From assembly GCF_002783505.1 (NCBI RefSeq), contig NZ_PFGL01000021.1:1-64000 (forward strand): a stretch of 64,000 nt of DNA, written 5' to 3'. Below the pieces are notes generated by a model. The model had not been told where the DNA came from and did not search any database. It saw only the letters and a list, made by a program, of their open reading frames with translations. The translations under genes and the position numbers were made by a program. Numbering within the stretch: the first letter of the stretch is position 1; every line of letters begins with the position of its first letter. Shown piece by piece: positions 54,584 through 64,000 of the stretch. The DNA is from Shewanella sp. CG12_big_fil_rev_8_21_14_0_65_47_15 (GTDB lineage Bacteria > Pseudomonadota > Gammaproteobacteria > Enterobacterales > Shewanellaceae).

Positions 54584-57500
54584 TTAGCCGCCGCGATTTG
54601 CCACCTTCTCGGCTTTGACCGCACATACCTTATATTCGGGAATATAGGCAACGGGATCGAGGGCGTTGATGGTGAGTTTATTGGCCGCGGCTTCCACAAA
54701 ATGGAAGGGGAGGAACAGCACCCCCACTTGGGCGCGTTTAGTCACAAAGGCATCAATCTCAATCTCACCGCGGCGGGTACTGAGCTTGATTTTATCGCCA
54801 TTACTAATCCCAAGCTGCTCGGCATCATAGACTGAAATCATCACCTTAGGTGAGCCAAGCAGGTCGAGCCCCGGTGTTTTACGGGTTAAGGTGCCGGTAT
54901 GGAACTGCTCCAGCAAACGCCCGGTCGAGAGGGTGAGTGGATAATCACTGCAGGGCATTTCAGCGGGCATGCGATAACCCACAGGGGTGAATAGCCCTAA
55001 ACCACGGGTAAATTGGCTTTGATGCATAATAGGTGTGCCCGGATGATTTTCATCTGGGCATGGCCATTGAATGCCTTGGGGAAGATGTCCGTTAGCATCC
55101 GCGCTTAATCTTTGCCAACTGATACCCCGATACTGTGGAGTTAATAGATTGATTTCCTGCCAAATGGCTTCTTCATTGGGGTAATTCCAGTTGGCGCCCA
55201 TGGTATTGGCAATGGTTTGAATAATTTGCCAATCGGCTAGCGCTTCACCCGGTGGCTGTAGCGCTTGTTCGAGCCGCTGTACACGCCGTTCGGTATTGGT
55301 AAAGTGGCCGCGCTTTTCGACAAAGGCGGCGGCGGGCAAGACCACATGGGCAAGCTCGGCGGTTTCGGTTAAGAAGATATCCTGCACGACGAGAAAGTCG
55401 ATCTGGCTAAGCGCCCTTAGCACATGGGTCTGATCGGGGTCGCTCAGGACAGGATTCTCCCCCATTACATATAAGGCTTTGATTTTTCCTTTGGAAATTT
55501 CATGCATCATATGGGTCGCCGTGACACCCATCTCCCCCGATAGCGGCGTTTGCCAGTGGGCCTCGAAACGCATTCTGGCGTGAATATCGGTGACCTTTTG
55601 ATAGCCAGTAAAATAGTTTGGCAGCGCCCCCATATCACAGGCGCCCTGCACATTACTCTGACCGCGTAGTGGATTGATACCGGCACCTGGCATGCCGATA
55701 TTGCCGCAAAGTAGCTGCAAATTAGAGATGGCCGTGACGTTATCGTGTCCCGTGGTATGTTGGGTGATGCCCATGGCGTAATAAACCGCCGTTTTTTGCG
55801 CCGTGCCTATGGTTCGCGCGATGCGAGCAATATCCTCGGCCTTAACCCCAGTGATAAGGGCGGCACTTTCTAGGCTGTAATCCTCCTTGGCAAGCTCTGC
55901 ATAGAGCGCCTCGACGCCTTCGGTGCGCTCGGCAATATAGGCTTTATCCTGCCAATCGTGACGGATAATTTCCGCCATAATGGCGTTGAGCAGCATCACA
56001 TCCGTGCCTGGCCTATGGGCAACATAAAGCTCTGCACTATCGGCAATGGCGACCCGTTTGGGATCGGCAACGATCAGCCGTGCACCCTGCAAGCTGACGG
56101 CCTGTTTGATTTTTGAGGCGATAATGGGGTGGGCACTGCTCGTGTCCGAACCTAAGATAAAAATCACCTCAGAGTCTTGAATGCTAGGAATATCATTGGT
56201 CATAGCGCCGCTACCAATGCTCTGCTGTAACCCGGTGACGGTCGATGAATGGCACAGGCGGGCACAATGGTCGATATTGTTGGTACCCAGCACACTACGG
56301 ACAAACTTTTGCAGCACAAAGTTATCTTCGTTGGTGGCCTTGGCCGAGGCAAGACTGGCTAAGGCATTGCTACCATGCTGCAGTTTAATATCGAGTAAAT
56401 GTTTGGCCACATAGTCTATCGCCTCCTGCCAGCTACAGGGTTGCAGTTCACCATTTCGACGAATAAGTGGTGTTGTTAGGCGTTTTTCACTGTGAATAAA
56501 ATCGAAACCAAAGCGACCCTTAACACACAACATCCCTTGGTTTACGACCGAGTCCTTATTGCCTTCGATATGGCGGATGCGATTGGACGTTACATCGATT
56601 TTCAGATCGAGTCTGCATCCCACGCCGCAGTAAGTGCAAATCGTCGATGCGGTTTTAAAGGGGGCAATATCCCCTTGGCGTTTGTCCCGCGCATCGACCA
56701 GTGCGCCCGTTGGACAAACCTGCACACAGTTGCCGCATTGCACGCATTGGCTGTCGGCCATCGATGCGCTAAAGCCAACCCTTGGCGCCGTGCGTTCTGG
56801 CGTCGCGGCTAGCTCCCTCGGTATGGCTTGATAAGAGTCATGGTCAAATTGAATGGCGCAGTGGCCGCTCTGCTGCTGGCACACATCAACGCATTTGCCA
56901 CAGCTGATACAACGGCTGGCGTCAAATTGAATGAAAGGACTCGACTTGTCCACGCTAAAGTGGCGAGCCCCTTCGGTGCAGAGTGCTTTAGCTTCAACAT
57001 GGTAGTCGGTCGCATAATCCCGCAGTTGGCAAGCGGTATTGGCTTGACAGGCGCACTCGAGGCAGCGGGCCGCCTCTTGCATGGCGGCATCGGGGGCAAA
57101 GCCTAGCTCAACTTCGCCGTAGTTAAGCAATCTTTGCACTGCGGTTAATTCGGGCATTTTCAACCGCGGTTGAGGGGCTATATGGCGATAAAGATCCGTT
57201 GTTACTTGGGGATCTGTGGTGCGGTCGAGCGCCTTAGTCGAATTAAATGCCTTGGCATGTAGCTTACAACTTAGGCCAATAGTGAGCATTTTATCTATGG
57301 CTTGTGCCGCCTTGTGTCCATCGCCAATGGCAGCAACGGCGGTGGCGGGGCCGCGTCTGGCGTCGCCGATCACAAAGAGTTTTTCAACGCCAGATGACAT
57401 AGTATGTTCGCAGCCAATAAAAGTATTCCAGCGGCTGAGGGCGAGTGTGCCTTGGCTGAGTTGGCTTTGGGGATCCTGCAAAAAGCCCATATCTGGGGCC

Positions 57501-58849
57501 TGTGATACCGCGGCGATAACAGTATCAAAGGCTTGGGTAAAGGTTTCGCCGGTATTGACTGGCGCGCGTCTGCCCGAGGCATCGGCTTCGCCTAGGGCCA
57601 TCTTGCTGAAGGTCACCGACTGGACTCTGCCATTAGCATCGCTATGGTTTTCAATCGGATTGGTTAAAAAGTGAAATTTTACCCCTTCGACCTCGGCCTC
57701 ATGCACTTCATAGGCTTCGGCGGGCATTTCTGCGCGGGTGCGGCGGTAAATTAAGGTCACATCGCAGCCTTCACGTACCGCGGTTCTGGCACAATCTATG
57801 GCGGTGTTACCGCCGCCAATCACGGCGACTCTCTTGCCGAGTTTGAGTTTTTTATCCAGACAATGGTCTTTTAAGAAATCCACTCCAAGGTAGCAACCGT
57901 CGAGTGTGCTGCCGGGGTAATCCATAGGCACGGCTTTTTGGGCGCCAATGGCGAGACAAACGGCATCAAAATCATTCACTAATTGCTTTAACTGGATCTC
58001 ATGGCCGAGGCGAGTCTGGGTATGAATGGTTAAGCCATTACGACATAAGAGTTCAATTTCCTTATCTAAAATCGCCTTAGGTAAACGGTATTCGGGAATA
58101 CCATAGCGTAACCAGCCGCCAGCCTGTGGCATGGCTTCAAAAATCTCCACCCTATGGCCTTGGTTGGATAAGTAATATCCGGTGCTTAACCCCGCAGGAC
58201 CCGCGCCGATAATGGCCACTTTTTTACCTGTATCGGCAAGGCGGGGAGGCATATAACTCATGCCGCCATTTTCACCCTCGGCTAAATCCAGATCCGCGGC
58301 ATGGCGCTTCAGTTGACGAATCGCAATGGGTTCATCGACGAGTCCGCGGCGGCATTCTGTCTCACAAAAGGCGGGACAGACTCGGCCAATCGATAGCGGC
58401 AGTGGCAGGGTCTGTTTAATCACTTTGACCGCTTCGCTGTGGTTGCCTTGGGCGATATGGTGAAGATAGCTTTGCACATCGACCCCTGCGGGACAGGCTT
58501 GCTGGCAGGGCGCTTCACAGTCGGCAAAATGATCGCTTAGGATCTTAGACAGGGCCTGTTGGCGTTTTTTACTGAGAAATTCCGATTGGGTAATGACCCG
58601 CATCCCCGTCTCGGCATGGGTTTCGCAAGCGCGAACGCAGCGCAGACTGGCATCGGCATTTTCAATTTGGACCAGGCACAAATTACAGGCTTGTTTATCC
58701 GAATGTGGCTCAAGGGTGAGTTGCCTTGAGGCTGGGCTTTGTTCGCATAAACTGGGGATAGCAATACCTGCCGCCCGCGCCACCTCTAGTAGTGTGTCGG
58801 TTGGCTTGGTCGACACGACTCGTTGATCATCAATTTGAAGTTCTATCAT
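54584..58849 (-). CDS. Formate dehydrogenase alpha subunit fused to NAD(P)H-oxidoreductase module
   Basis: 1421 residues. In order: a 2Fe-2S ferredoxin-like domain (about 1-80; SLCEQ, CNLCLVQ, LRCVRAC), a glutamate synthase-small-subunit-like FAD/NAD(P)H module (about 100-560; [38 protein letters not shown]), two 4Fe-4S ferredoxin motifs (CISCGKCVDVC, CVQCGNCVQVCPTGAL), and a molybdopterin formate dehydrogenase domain (from about 730; CTYCGVGCRLD). The catalytic residue is Cys in CARLCHSSTV (selenocysteine in some relatives). It should be able to pass electrons between formate and pyridine nucleotides in one polypeptide. No signal peptide, so cytosolic. Accessory genes are not in the window. 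Confidence 0.92.
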   Translation of the reverse strand: MIELQIDDQRVVSTKPTDTLLEVARAAGIAIPSLCEQSPASRQLTLEPHSDKQACNLCLVQIENADASLRCVRACETHAETGMRVITQSEFLSKKRQQALSKILSDHFADCEAPCQQACPAGVDVQSYLHHIAQGNHSEAVKVIKQTLPLPLSIGRVCPAFCETECRRGLVDEPIAIRQLKRHAADLDLAEGENGGMSYMPPRLADTGKKVAIIGAGPAGLSTGYYLSNQGHRVEIFEAMPQAGGWLRYGIPEYRLPKAILDKEIELLCRNGLTIHTQTRLGHEIQLKQLVNDFDAVCLAIGAQKAVPMDYPGSTLDGCYLGVDFLKDHCLDKKLKLGKRVAVIGGGNTAIDCARTAVREGCDVTLIYRRTRAEMPAEAYEVHEAEVEGVKFHFLTNPIENHSDANGRVQSVTFSKMALGEADASGRRAPVNTGETFTQAFDTVIAAVSQAPDMGFLQDPQSQLSQGTLALSRWNTFIGCEHTMSSGVEKLFVIGDARRGPATAVAAIGDGHKAAQAIDKMLTIGLSCKLHAKAFNSTKALDRTTDPQVTTDLYRHIAPQPRLKMPELTAVQRLLNYGEVELGFAPDAAMQEAARCLECACQANTACQLRDYATDYHVEAKALCTEGARHFSVDKSSPFIQFDASRCISCGKCVDVCQQQSGHCAIQFDHDSYQAIPRELAATPERTAPRVGFSASMADSQCVQCGNCVQVCPTGALVDARDKRQGDIAPFKTASTICTYCGVGCRLDLKIDVTSNRIRHIEGNKDSVVNQGMLCVKGRFGFDFIHSEKRLTTPLIRRNGELQPCSWQEAIDYVAKHLLDIKLQHGSNALASLASAKATNEDNFVLQKFVRSVLGTNNIDHCARLCHSSTVTGLQQSIGSGAMTNDIPSIQDSEVIFILGSDTSSAHPIIASKIKQAVSLQGARLIVADPKRVAIADSAELYVAHRPGTDVMLLNAIMAEIIRHDWQDKAYIAERTEGVEALYAELAKEDYSLESAALITGVKAEDIARIARTIGTAQKTAVYYAMGITQHTTGHDNVTAISNLQLLCGNIGMPGAGINPLRGQSNVQGACDMGALPNYFTGYQKVTDIHARMRFEAHWQTPLSGEMGVTATHMMHEISKGKIKALYVMGENPVLSDPDQTHVLRALSQIDFLVVQDIFLTETAELAHVVLPAAAFVEKRGHFTNTERRVQRLEQALQPPGEALADWQIIQTIANTMGANWNYPNEEAIWQEINLLTPQYRGISWQRLSADANGHLPQGIQWPCPDENHPGTPIMHQSQFTRGLGLFTPVGYRMPAEMPCSDYPLTLSTGRLLEQFHTGTLTRKTPGLDLLGSPKVMISVYDAEQLGISNGDKIKLSTRRGEIEIDAFVTKRAQVGVLFLPFHFVEAAANKLTINALDPVAYIPEYKVCAVKAEKVANRGG

Positions 58850-59351
58850 CCCATGGCCTTTTATATTTGTAGGGTACTTGCTGCAATGGCGCTGGGCCGC
58901 AGGCTTAGGTCGCTTCGAGTATACCCAGACTGTTTTAGAAGACGCTTATGGGCGGGGGAAGTTTGATACTGAATTGCAGCTTGTATCACAAACGCATTTG
59001 AGATTGTGCACTGGCGGGGTTTTGTTACTCGAGTTTTGTGACTCATTTGGCATATATAGGGCATCTAATCGCTATCGCTATTGATAGTTAACCCCTTTTT
59101 TCTGTGGCACCCAAATCGTTCGGCTAAATTTTCGCAGGATCAGGGTATTCACTAACGGATAGTTGTGAGTCTCGCCCTTCGAGCTATGGCTATTATGGTT
59201 GGAAAATAATCGCTTAAATCCCATTTAATAAACGCTGTGGCCTAGGTTTACAGGCGTTGTTAGGTTAAAATCCGCGGTTGCATACTGTTAATCACCGCCT
59301 CCTTTAATGGAAGATCAATTAAAGCGGCCAAATAAAGAAAGTTGAAAATTC
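58850..59351. other. Divergent intergenic region, formate dehydrogenase / prfB
   Basis: About 500 bases. No supported coding frame or RNA gene; short frames have no ribosome site. It must hold both promoters. Confidence 0.55.
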
Positions 59352-60450
59352 ATGTTTGAAGTTAATCCAGTAAAATTCAAAATTAAGGAGCTTGCCGAGC
59401 GTACGCAGCTTCTTAGGGGGTATCTTTGACTACGATGCTAAACATGAGCGTCTAGAAGAAGTCACCCGTGAGCTTGAAAGTTCCGATGTGTGGAACGAGC
59501 CAGAACGCGCCCAAGCCCTAGGCAAAGAGCGCGCCAGCCTCGAAGCCGTAGTCAAGACGATCGATGATATGGACTCAGGTCTTGAGGATGTCGAAGGGCT
59601 GCTAGAACTGGCCGTTGAAGAAGACGACGAAGATACCTTCAATGAAACCACCAAAGAGCTGGATTATTTAGAGAGCCGTTTGGCCGAACTCGAATTTCGC
59701 CGTATGTTCTCCGGCCCACAGGACGCCTCAAACTGTTACTTAGACATTCAGTCTGGCAGTGGTGGCACCGAAGCCCAAGATTGGGCCAATATGGTACTGC
59801 GTATGTACCTGCGTTGGGGCGATGCCCACGGTTTTAGCCCTGAGCTGATGGAAGTGACCGACGGTGATGTGGCCGGCATTAAGGGCGCGACTATTAAATT
59901 TACCGGTGAATATGCCTTCGGTTGGTTACGCACCGAAACCGGCGTGCACCGTTTAGTGCGTAAATCGCCCTTCGATTCCTCGGGCCGTCGCCATACGTCA
60001 TTCTGCTCGGTATTCGTATACCCTGAGATTGACGATGATATCACCATAGATATCAATCCGGCGGATCTGCGGATCGACGTATACCGCGCCTCGGGCGCCG
60101 GTGGTCAGCACGTTAACCGAACCGAATCTGCGGTGCGTATTACCCACTTACCGACCAACACGGTAGTGCAGTGTCAGAACGACCGTTCACAGCATAAGAA
60201 CAAAGATTCGGCGATGAAACAGTTAAAAGCCAAACTGTTCGAACTCGAAATGCATAAGCAAAATGCCGAAAAGCAAGCGGCCGAAGATGCTAAATCCGAC
60301 ATAGGTTGGGGCAGTCAAATTCGCTCCTATGTATTAGACGATTCCCGTATTAAAGACTTACGTACCAGCGTGGAGACGCGCAATACCCAAGCGGTACTCG
60401 ATGGCGATCTGGACCGATTTATCGAAGCCAGTTTGAAATCAGGGCTGTAA
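59352..60450 (+). CDS. prfB: Peptide chain release factor 2, with programmed +1 frameshift
   Basis: 365 residues after frameshift, the same length as E. coli RF2. Translation starts at ATG 59352; codon 26 (59427-59429) is an in-frame TGA. Ribosomes shift +1 at CTT-TGA-C to read GAC (59428-59430) and continue to 60450. RF2 recognises UGA and UAA; its SPF anticodon motif ([11 protein letters not shown]) and GGQ motif (GAGGQHVN) are present. Low RF2 favours frameshifting, an autoregulatory loop. It is followed by lysS after 29 bases. Confidence 0.97.
59415..59430 (+). promoter_or_regulatory. RF2 +1 frameshift signal
   Basis: AGGGGG (internal Shine-Dalgarno-like element) is followed by TAT, then CTT TGA C, the exact arrangement of the conserved prfB recoding site. 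Confidence 0.97.
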
Positions 60451-60479
60451 TCAATTCAAAGGTATAGACGAGAAATAAG

Positions 60480-61982
60480 ATGACTGAACAAGTACAAGAT
60501 GAAAACAAACTGATCGCCGAGCGTCGTGCCAAGCTAGAAAGCATTCGCCCAAACTGTAGCGCTAATGCTCACCCTAATACCTTCCGCCGCACCCATAAGG
60601 CGGCCGAGTTGCAGGAACAATACGGTCAAAACACTAAGGAAGAACTCGAAGCCTTAGGTTTTAAAACCAGCATCGCTGGCCGTATCATGGCAAAGCGTGG
60701 CCCATTCCTGGTGATCCAAGACGTGTCTGGTCGTATCCAAGCCTACGCTGAAAAGGGCGTACAAGCAGAACTGAAGGATCGTTACCAAGGTCTGGATATC
60801 GGTGACATCATCGGCGTAACCGGTCAGTTGCACTTGTCTGGTAAAGGCGATCTATACGTCAACATGGAAGAATACCAACTGCTGACCAAGGCATTGCGCC
60901 CGCTGCCAGAAAAATTCCACGGCTTAACGGACCAAGAAACCCGTTACCGCCAACGCTACGTGGACTTAATCGTTAACGAAGAGTCTCGTCAAGCCTTCGT
61001 GATGCGTTCAAAAGTGGTTGCTGCTATCCGTAACTTCATGATCAAAAAAGAGTTCATGGAAGTTGAAACCCCAATGATGCACGTGATCCCAGGCGGCGCT
61101 TCGGCCCGTCCATTTATCACGCACCACAATGCGCTGGACATGCCAATGTACCTGCGTATCGCGCCAGAGTTATACCTCAAGCGTTTAGTGGTCGGTGGTT
61201 TTGAGCGTGTGTTCGAAATCAACCGTAACTTCCGTAACGAAGGCCTGTCGCCACGCCACAACCCAGAATTCACTATGATGGAATTCTATATGGCCTATGC
61301 TGACTACAAAGATCTGATGGACTTAACCGAAGAGCTGTTAAGCTCTATCGCGATTGAACTCTTAGGCAGCGCGCAAATGCCCTACGGCGAGCACACCGTC
61401 GATTTCGGTGGCCCATATGCCCGTTTAAGCATGTTAGAAGCGATTCAGAAGTACAATCCTGACAACGCGACTATCCAAGCCATGACCTACGAGCAAGTGA
61501 AAGATCTTGAATTTATGCGTGAATTGGCAACTAGCCTTGGCATCAAGATCGAGAAGTTCTGGACCTGTGGTCAGCTATTAGAAGAAATCTTCGGTGAAAC
61601 TGCTGAATGGCAGTTAATGCAACCGACTTTCATCACTGGCTACCCAGCGGACATTTCGCCACTGGCACGTCGTAACGATGACAATCACTTCATCACCGAC
61701 CGTTTCGAATTCTTTATCGGTGGCCGTGAAGTAGCTAACGGCTTCAGCGAGTTAAACGATGCTGAAGATCAAGATAGCCGCTTTAAGGCGCAGGTTGATG
61801 CCAAAGACGCCGGTGACGACGAAGCCATGTTCTACGATGCGGACTATATCACTGCACTGGAACACGGTTTACCGCCAACAGCGGGTCAAGGTATCGGTAT
61901 CGACCGTTTAGTGATGTTATTCACTAACACTCACACCATCCGTGACGTGATCCTATTCCCTGCGATGCGCCCACAGGCCTAA
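60480..61982 (+). CDS. lysS: Lysyl-tRNA synthetase, class II
   Basis: 500 residues. OB-fold anticodon-binding domain (about 60-150), class II core with motif 1 ([20 protein letters not shown] in part), motif 2 ([20 protein letters not shown]) and motif 3 ([12 protein letters not shown]). Charges tRNA-Lys. Downstream of prfB as in E. coli. Confidence 0.97.
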   Translation: MTEQVQDENKLIAERRAKLESIRPNCSANAHPNTFRRTHKAAELQEQYGQNTKEELEALGFKTSIAGRIMAKRGPFLVIQDVSGRIQAYAEKGVQAELKDRYQGLDIGDIIGVTGQLHLSGKGDLYVNMEEYQLLTKALRPLPEKFHGLTDQETRYRQRYVDLIVNEESRQAFVMRSKVVAAIRNFMIKKEFMEVETPMMHVIPGGASARPFITHHNALDMPMYLRIAPELYLKRLVVGGFERVFEINRNFRNEGLSPRHNPEFTMMEFYMAYADYKDLMDLTEELLSSIAIELLGSAQMPYGEHTVDFGGPYARLSMLEAIQKYNPDNATIQAMTYEQVKDLEFMRELATSLGIKIEKFWTCGQLLEEIFGETAEWQLMQPTFITGYPADISPLARRNDDNHFITDRFEFFIGGREVANGFSELNDAEDQDSRFKAQVDAKDAGDDEAMFYDADYITALEHGLPPTAGQGIGIDRLVMLFTNTHTIRDVILFPAMRPQA

Positions 61983-62423
61983 GCGCTTTATGGGTTGCAG
62001 ATTAAACCTGCGACCCAAGCAGCATTGAGCGAACAGTAAAAAACCAGCCGTTTGGCTGGTTTTTTGTTTTGGTATATTCACTCTGTTAACTGATTAAAGG
62101 TATGAAAATACGTATTGAAAGTGGCTCTTCATCATCGAGTTAAGAAGCTCATCGCTGCTTTTGGATGAAGTTTTCTACTGCTAAAAATCATTTCCGCAGT
62201 GTTAGTCGCTAAGGTAAGTAAAAAGTTTAAATCTAGATGCTTAGTTATTCTCTTGGTCTAACTTTTTAAGCTGTTACATTTTTGTGATCTAGCTGGCGAA
62301 AAATACTGATATTGCTGATAAAAGTCGAGTTGTATTCTATGCCTTTCACCATAGACCTCTTATACTTAGCCTCAACTCTGTGCCGTAGCACATTCGACTT
62401 ATTAACGACTCAGTGAAATCTAC
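61983..62423. other. Intergenic region lysS / pbpG
   Basis: About 440 bases holding the lysS terminator and the pbpG promoter. No gene or RNA is supported. Confidence 0.55.
62038..62070 (+). terminator. Intrinsic terminator of lysS
   Basis: Stem AAAAAACCAGCC / GGCTGGTTTTTT, loop GTTT, then TGTTTT. Confidence 0.93.
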
Positions 62424-63404
62424 ATGAAGATCCCTTTTCTGCTTGGTAGTTTTATCTTGGTATGCAGCAGTTTAACTGTTGCCGCGACAGCGCATTCTGC
62501 CGATTCGGCCTCTGTCACTACAAAAAGCACCGCCGCTAAAACCACTGCTACTAAAACGACAGCCGCTAAAAAAGCCCCTGCCAAGCAGGAAGTGGCCGCC
62601 AATAGTGCGCTGGTGGTGGATCTTAAAACTAACGAAATACTCTATTCCAGTAATCCCGATGCCGTTAGACCGATTGCCTCTGTGACTAAGCTGATGACGG
62701 CTATGGTGACCTTAGACGCTAAGCTACCTATGGATGAAAAGCTCGCCATCAATATCAACGACACTAAAGAAATGCGCGGCGTGTATTCTCGGGTGCGTAT
62801 CGGCAGTGTGATTAGCCGTAAAGATATGTTATTGCTGACATTAATGTCATCTGAGAACCGCGCTGCCGCCAGTCTTGCCCACCATTATCCCGGCGGACAC
62901 AAGGCCTTTATCAAGGCGATGAATGATAAAGCCAAAGCTTTAGGAATGAAAAACACCCGTTATGTTGAACCCACAGGATTGTCTGAAAAGAACGTCTCCA
63001 GTGCCAAGGATTTAGTCGTATTACTTAAAGCCAGTCAAGGCTATCCCATCTTAGGTCAACTAAGCTCAACCGAAAAGAAAACCGTCACCTTCGGTAAACC
63101 CAAATACAGTTTAGATTTCCGCAATACTAACCGTTTGGTTTACAAGGATAACTGGAATATTCATCTGACCAAAACCGGCTTTACTAATGAAGCAGGGCAT
63201 TGTCTGGTGATGCGTACCGAAATGGCTAAGCGTCAAGTGGCTTTTGTGGTGCTCGATGCCTACGGTAAATACACCCATTTGGCCGATGCCAACCGTCTAC
63301 GTAATTGGTTAGAAACGGGCAAAGTCACGCCTATCCCTGCGGAAGCTAAGCAATATAAAAAGCAGCGTAGTCAGCAGCAATTGGCTAAAGTGAGCCAACC
63401 CTAA
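62424..63404 (+). CDS. pbpG: D-alanyl-D-alanine endopeptidase PbpG (PBP7-like)
   Basis: 326 residues. Signal peptide (to about 24), an Ala/Thr/Lys-rich linker of about 35 residues absent from E. coli PBP7, then the serine hydrolase domain: SVTK (Sxx[10 protein letters not shown]), SEN (Sx[11 protein letters not shown]) and KTG ([16 protein letters not shown]). It cuts DD-crosslinks in peptidoglycan. Single gene. Confidence 0.94.
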   Translation: MKIPFLLGSFILVCSSLTVAATAHSADSASVTTKSTAAKTTATKTTAAKKAPAKQEVAANSALVVDLKTNEILYSSNPDAVRPIASVTKLMTAMVTLDAKLPMDEKLAININDTKEMRGVYSRVRIGSVISRKDMLLLTLMSSENRAAASLAHHYPGGHKAFIKAMNDKAKALGMKNTRYVEPTGLSEKNVSSAKDLVVLLKASQGYPILGQLSSTEKKTVTFGKPKYSLDFRNTNRLVYKDNWNIHLTKTGFTNEAGHCLVMRTEMAKRQVAFVVLDAYGKYTHLADANRLRNWLETGKVTPIPAEAKQYKKQRSQQQLAKVSQP

Positions 63405-63434
63405 GGTTTACAACTTGGTGCGTATAAGACAGAT

Positions 63435-63467
63435 AAAAGACCGAGTGGCATTGCTACTCGGTCTTTT
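63435..63467. terminator. Bidirectional terminator between pbpG and chaA
   Basis: Fifteen-pair stem AAAAGACCGAGTGGC / GCTACTCGGTCTTTT (one G-T pair) with loop ATT, between converging genes. Confidence 0.93.
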
Positions 63468-63486
63468 TACTTTTGCTTACTGCCAG

Positions 63487-64000
63487 TTAGGCATGTTCGA
63501 ACATTAAGAATAAGTACACAATAAACAGCACTATATGGGTTGCGCCATGTAACGCATTGGTTCGACCGCTGCTAAAACTCACCTTGCAAACCATCAAACT
63601 CGTCACAAGTAGTACCATATCCGCAGGCGCTAGGCCTAAATGAACCTCTTGATCTATCACGCTACCTACAATCAACACCGCCGGAACTGTGAGGGCAATG
63701 GTGGCGAGCACTGAACCAAAATAGAGATTCATTGCGCGTTGCAGTTGGTTATTCAGCGCGGCTTTAAAGCCGCCAACGGCTTCGGGTGACAAAATCAAAC
63801 AGGCCACAATAAAACCACCTAATGCTGGCGGTGCACCTAGGGCCGCCACACTGTAATTGATTGGCATAGCTAAGGTTTTTGCTAGCAGAATCACTATCAG
63901 TAAGTAACCTATCAGCAATATGGTGTGATAGGCATTACTGCGCAATATACCGTGGTGTTCCTTGTGATCCTCGTGGTCTGCATCGACGAAGAAGTGGCTA
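63487..64000 (-). CDS. chaA: Ca2+/H+ antiporter ChaA, C-terminal part (truncated by window end)
   Basis: The frame is open to the window edge, with about 171 residues visible. GAPPALGGFIVACLILSPEAVGGFKAALNNQL is the second alpha repeat of the CaCA family, broken here into GAPPALGGFIVACLILSPEA, with the conserved acidic residue in SPEA. About five helices follow and the protein ends LFLMFEHA. It exports calcium, sodium or potassium in exchange for protons. A His/Asp-rich loop (HEDHKEHHG) is just inside the window end. Cut off by the window. Confidence 0.9.
   Translation of the reverse strand, partial: SHFFVDADHEDHKEHHGILRSNAYHTILLIGYLLIVILLAKTLAMPINYSVAALGAPPALGGFIVACLILSPEAVGGFKAALNNQLQRAMNLYFGSVLATIALTVPAVLIVGSVIDQEVHLGLAPADMVLLVTSLMVCKVSFSSGRTNALHGATHIVLFIVYLFLMFEHA

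Noticed and set aside
58878..59084. 68-codon plus-strand frame upstream of prfB
   Set aside because: No ribosome site and no protein-like pattern; lies in promoter DNA.

Overview
The window looks like chromosomal DNA of a gamma-proteobacterium of the genus Shewanella, close to the S. oneidensis MR-1 / MR-4 / MR-7 group. Evidence: a soluble tetraheme flavocytochrome c fumarate reductase (fccA), a split-Soret-type diheme cytochrome, NhaD, an NADPH-oxidoreductase/formate dehydrogenase fusion, and a gene order that matches, from memory and not by search, the MR-1 stretch from pgk/fba to lysS. There are no rRNA or tRNA genes, no CRISPR array and no recognisable transposase.

Layout. 1-4.2 kb: end of pgk, fba, a DUF481 outer-membrane protein, nhaD. 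4.2-8.8 kb: a lipoprotein and Tat-exported cytochrome pair (minus), then a ToxR-like membrane regulator, its FidL/ToxS-like partner and a 467-residue membrane protein. 8.8-14.2 kb: a large membrane sensor with a degenerate GGDEF domain, a radical SAM protein, and a MarR-controlled cluster (secreted EF-hand-like protein, Rho antiterminator Rof, DUF2024) with two palindromic operators between the divergent genes. 14.4-21.3 kb: RND pump and adaptor, srmB, trmN6. 21.9-27 kb: brnQ and the conserved xerD-dsbC-recJ operon. 27-33 kb: a foreign, visibly AT-rich bacteriocin cassette (HlyD-like adaptor, membrane protein, double-glycine Gly-rich precursor, peptidase-ABC exporter), all on the minus strand and bracketed by two diverged copies of the 3' half of a GNAT acetyltransferase gene. 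33-38 kb: ahpF/ahpC, a secreted M17 aminopeptidase, a spermidine-synthase-like protein. 38-48.5 kb: small membrane proteins and lipoproteins, dienelactone hydrolase, ldhA, fccA, a thioredoxin/CcdA-like fusion, ohr/ohrR with two operators. 48.6-58.8 kb: GlpD-like oxidoreductase, rlmC, a histidine-kinase remnant, chrA, a chemoreceptor and the large formate dehydrogenase fusion. 59.3-64 kb: prfB with its programmed +1 frameshift, lysS, pbpG and the end of chaA.

How it fits together. Anaerobic and redox physiology (fccA, ldhA, formate dehydrogenase, split-Soret cytochrome) is interleaved with peroxide defence (ahpCF, ohr/ohrR), ion and drug transport (nhaD, chaA, RND, chrA) and housekeeping genes. 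In E. coli recJ is followed directly by prfB-lysS; here about 32 kb separates them, so this interval behaves as an accessory insertion point, and the bacteriocin cassette is its clearest recent arrival. That cassette is the best candidate for an undescribed system: a class II microcin-like peptide with a 15-residue double-glycine leader, a GxxxG hydrophobic segment and a polyglycine tail, followed by a terminator that separates peptide from exporter expression.
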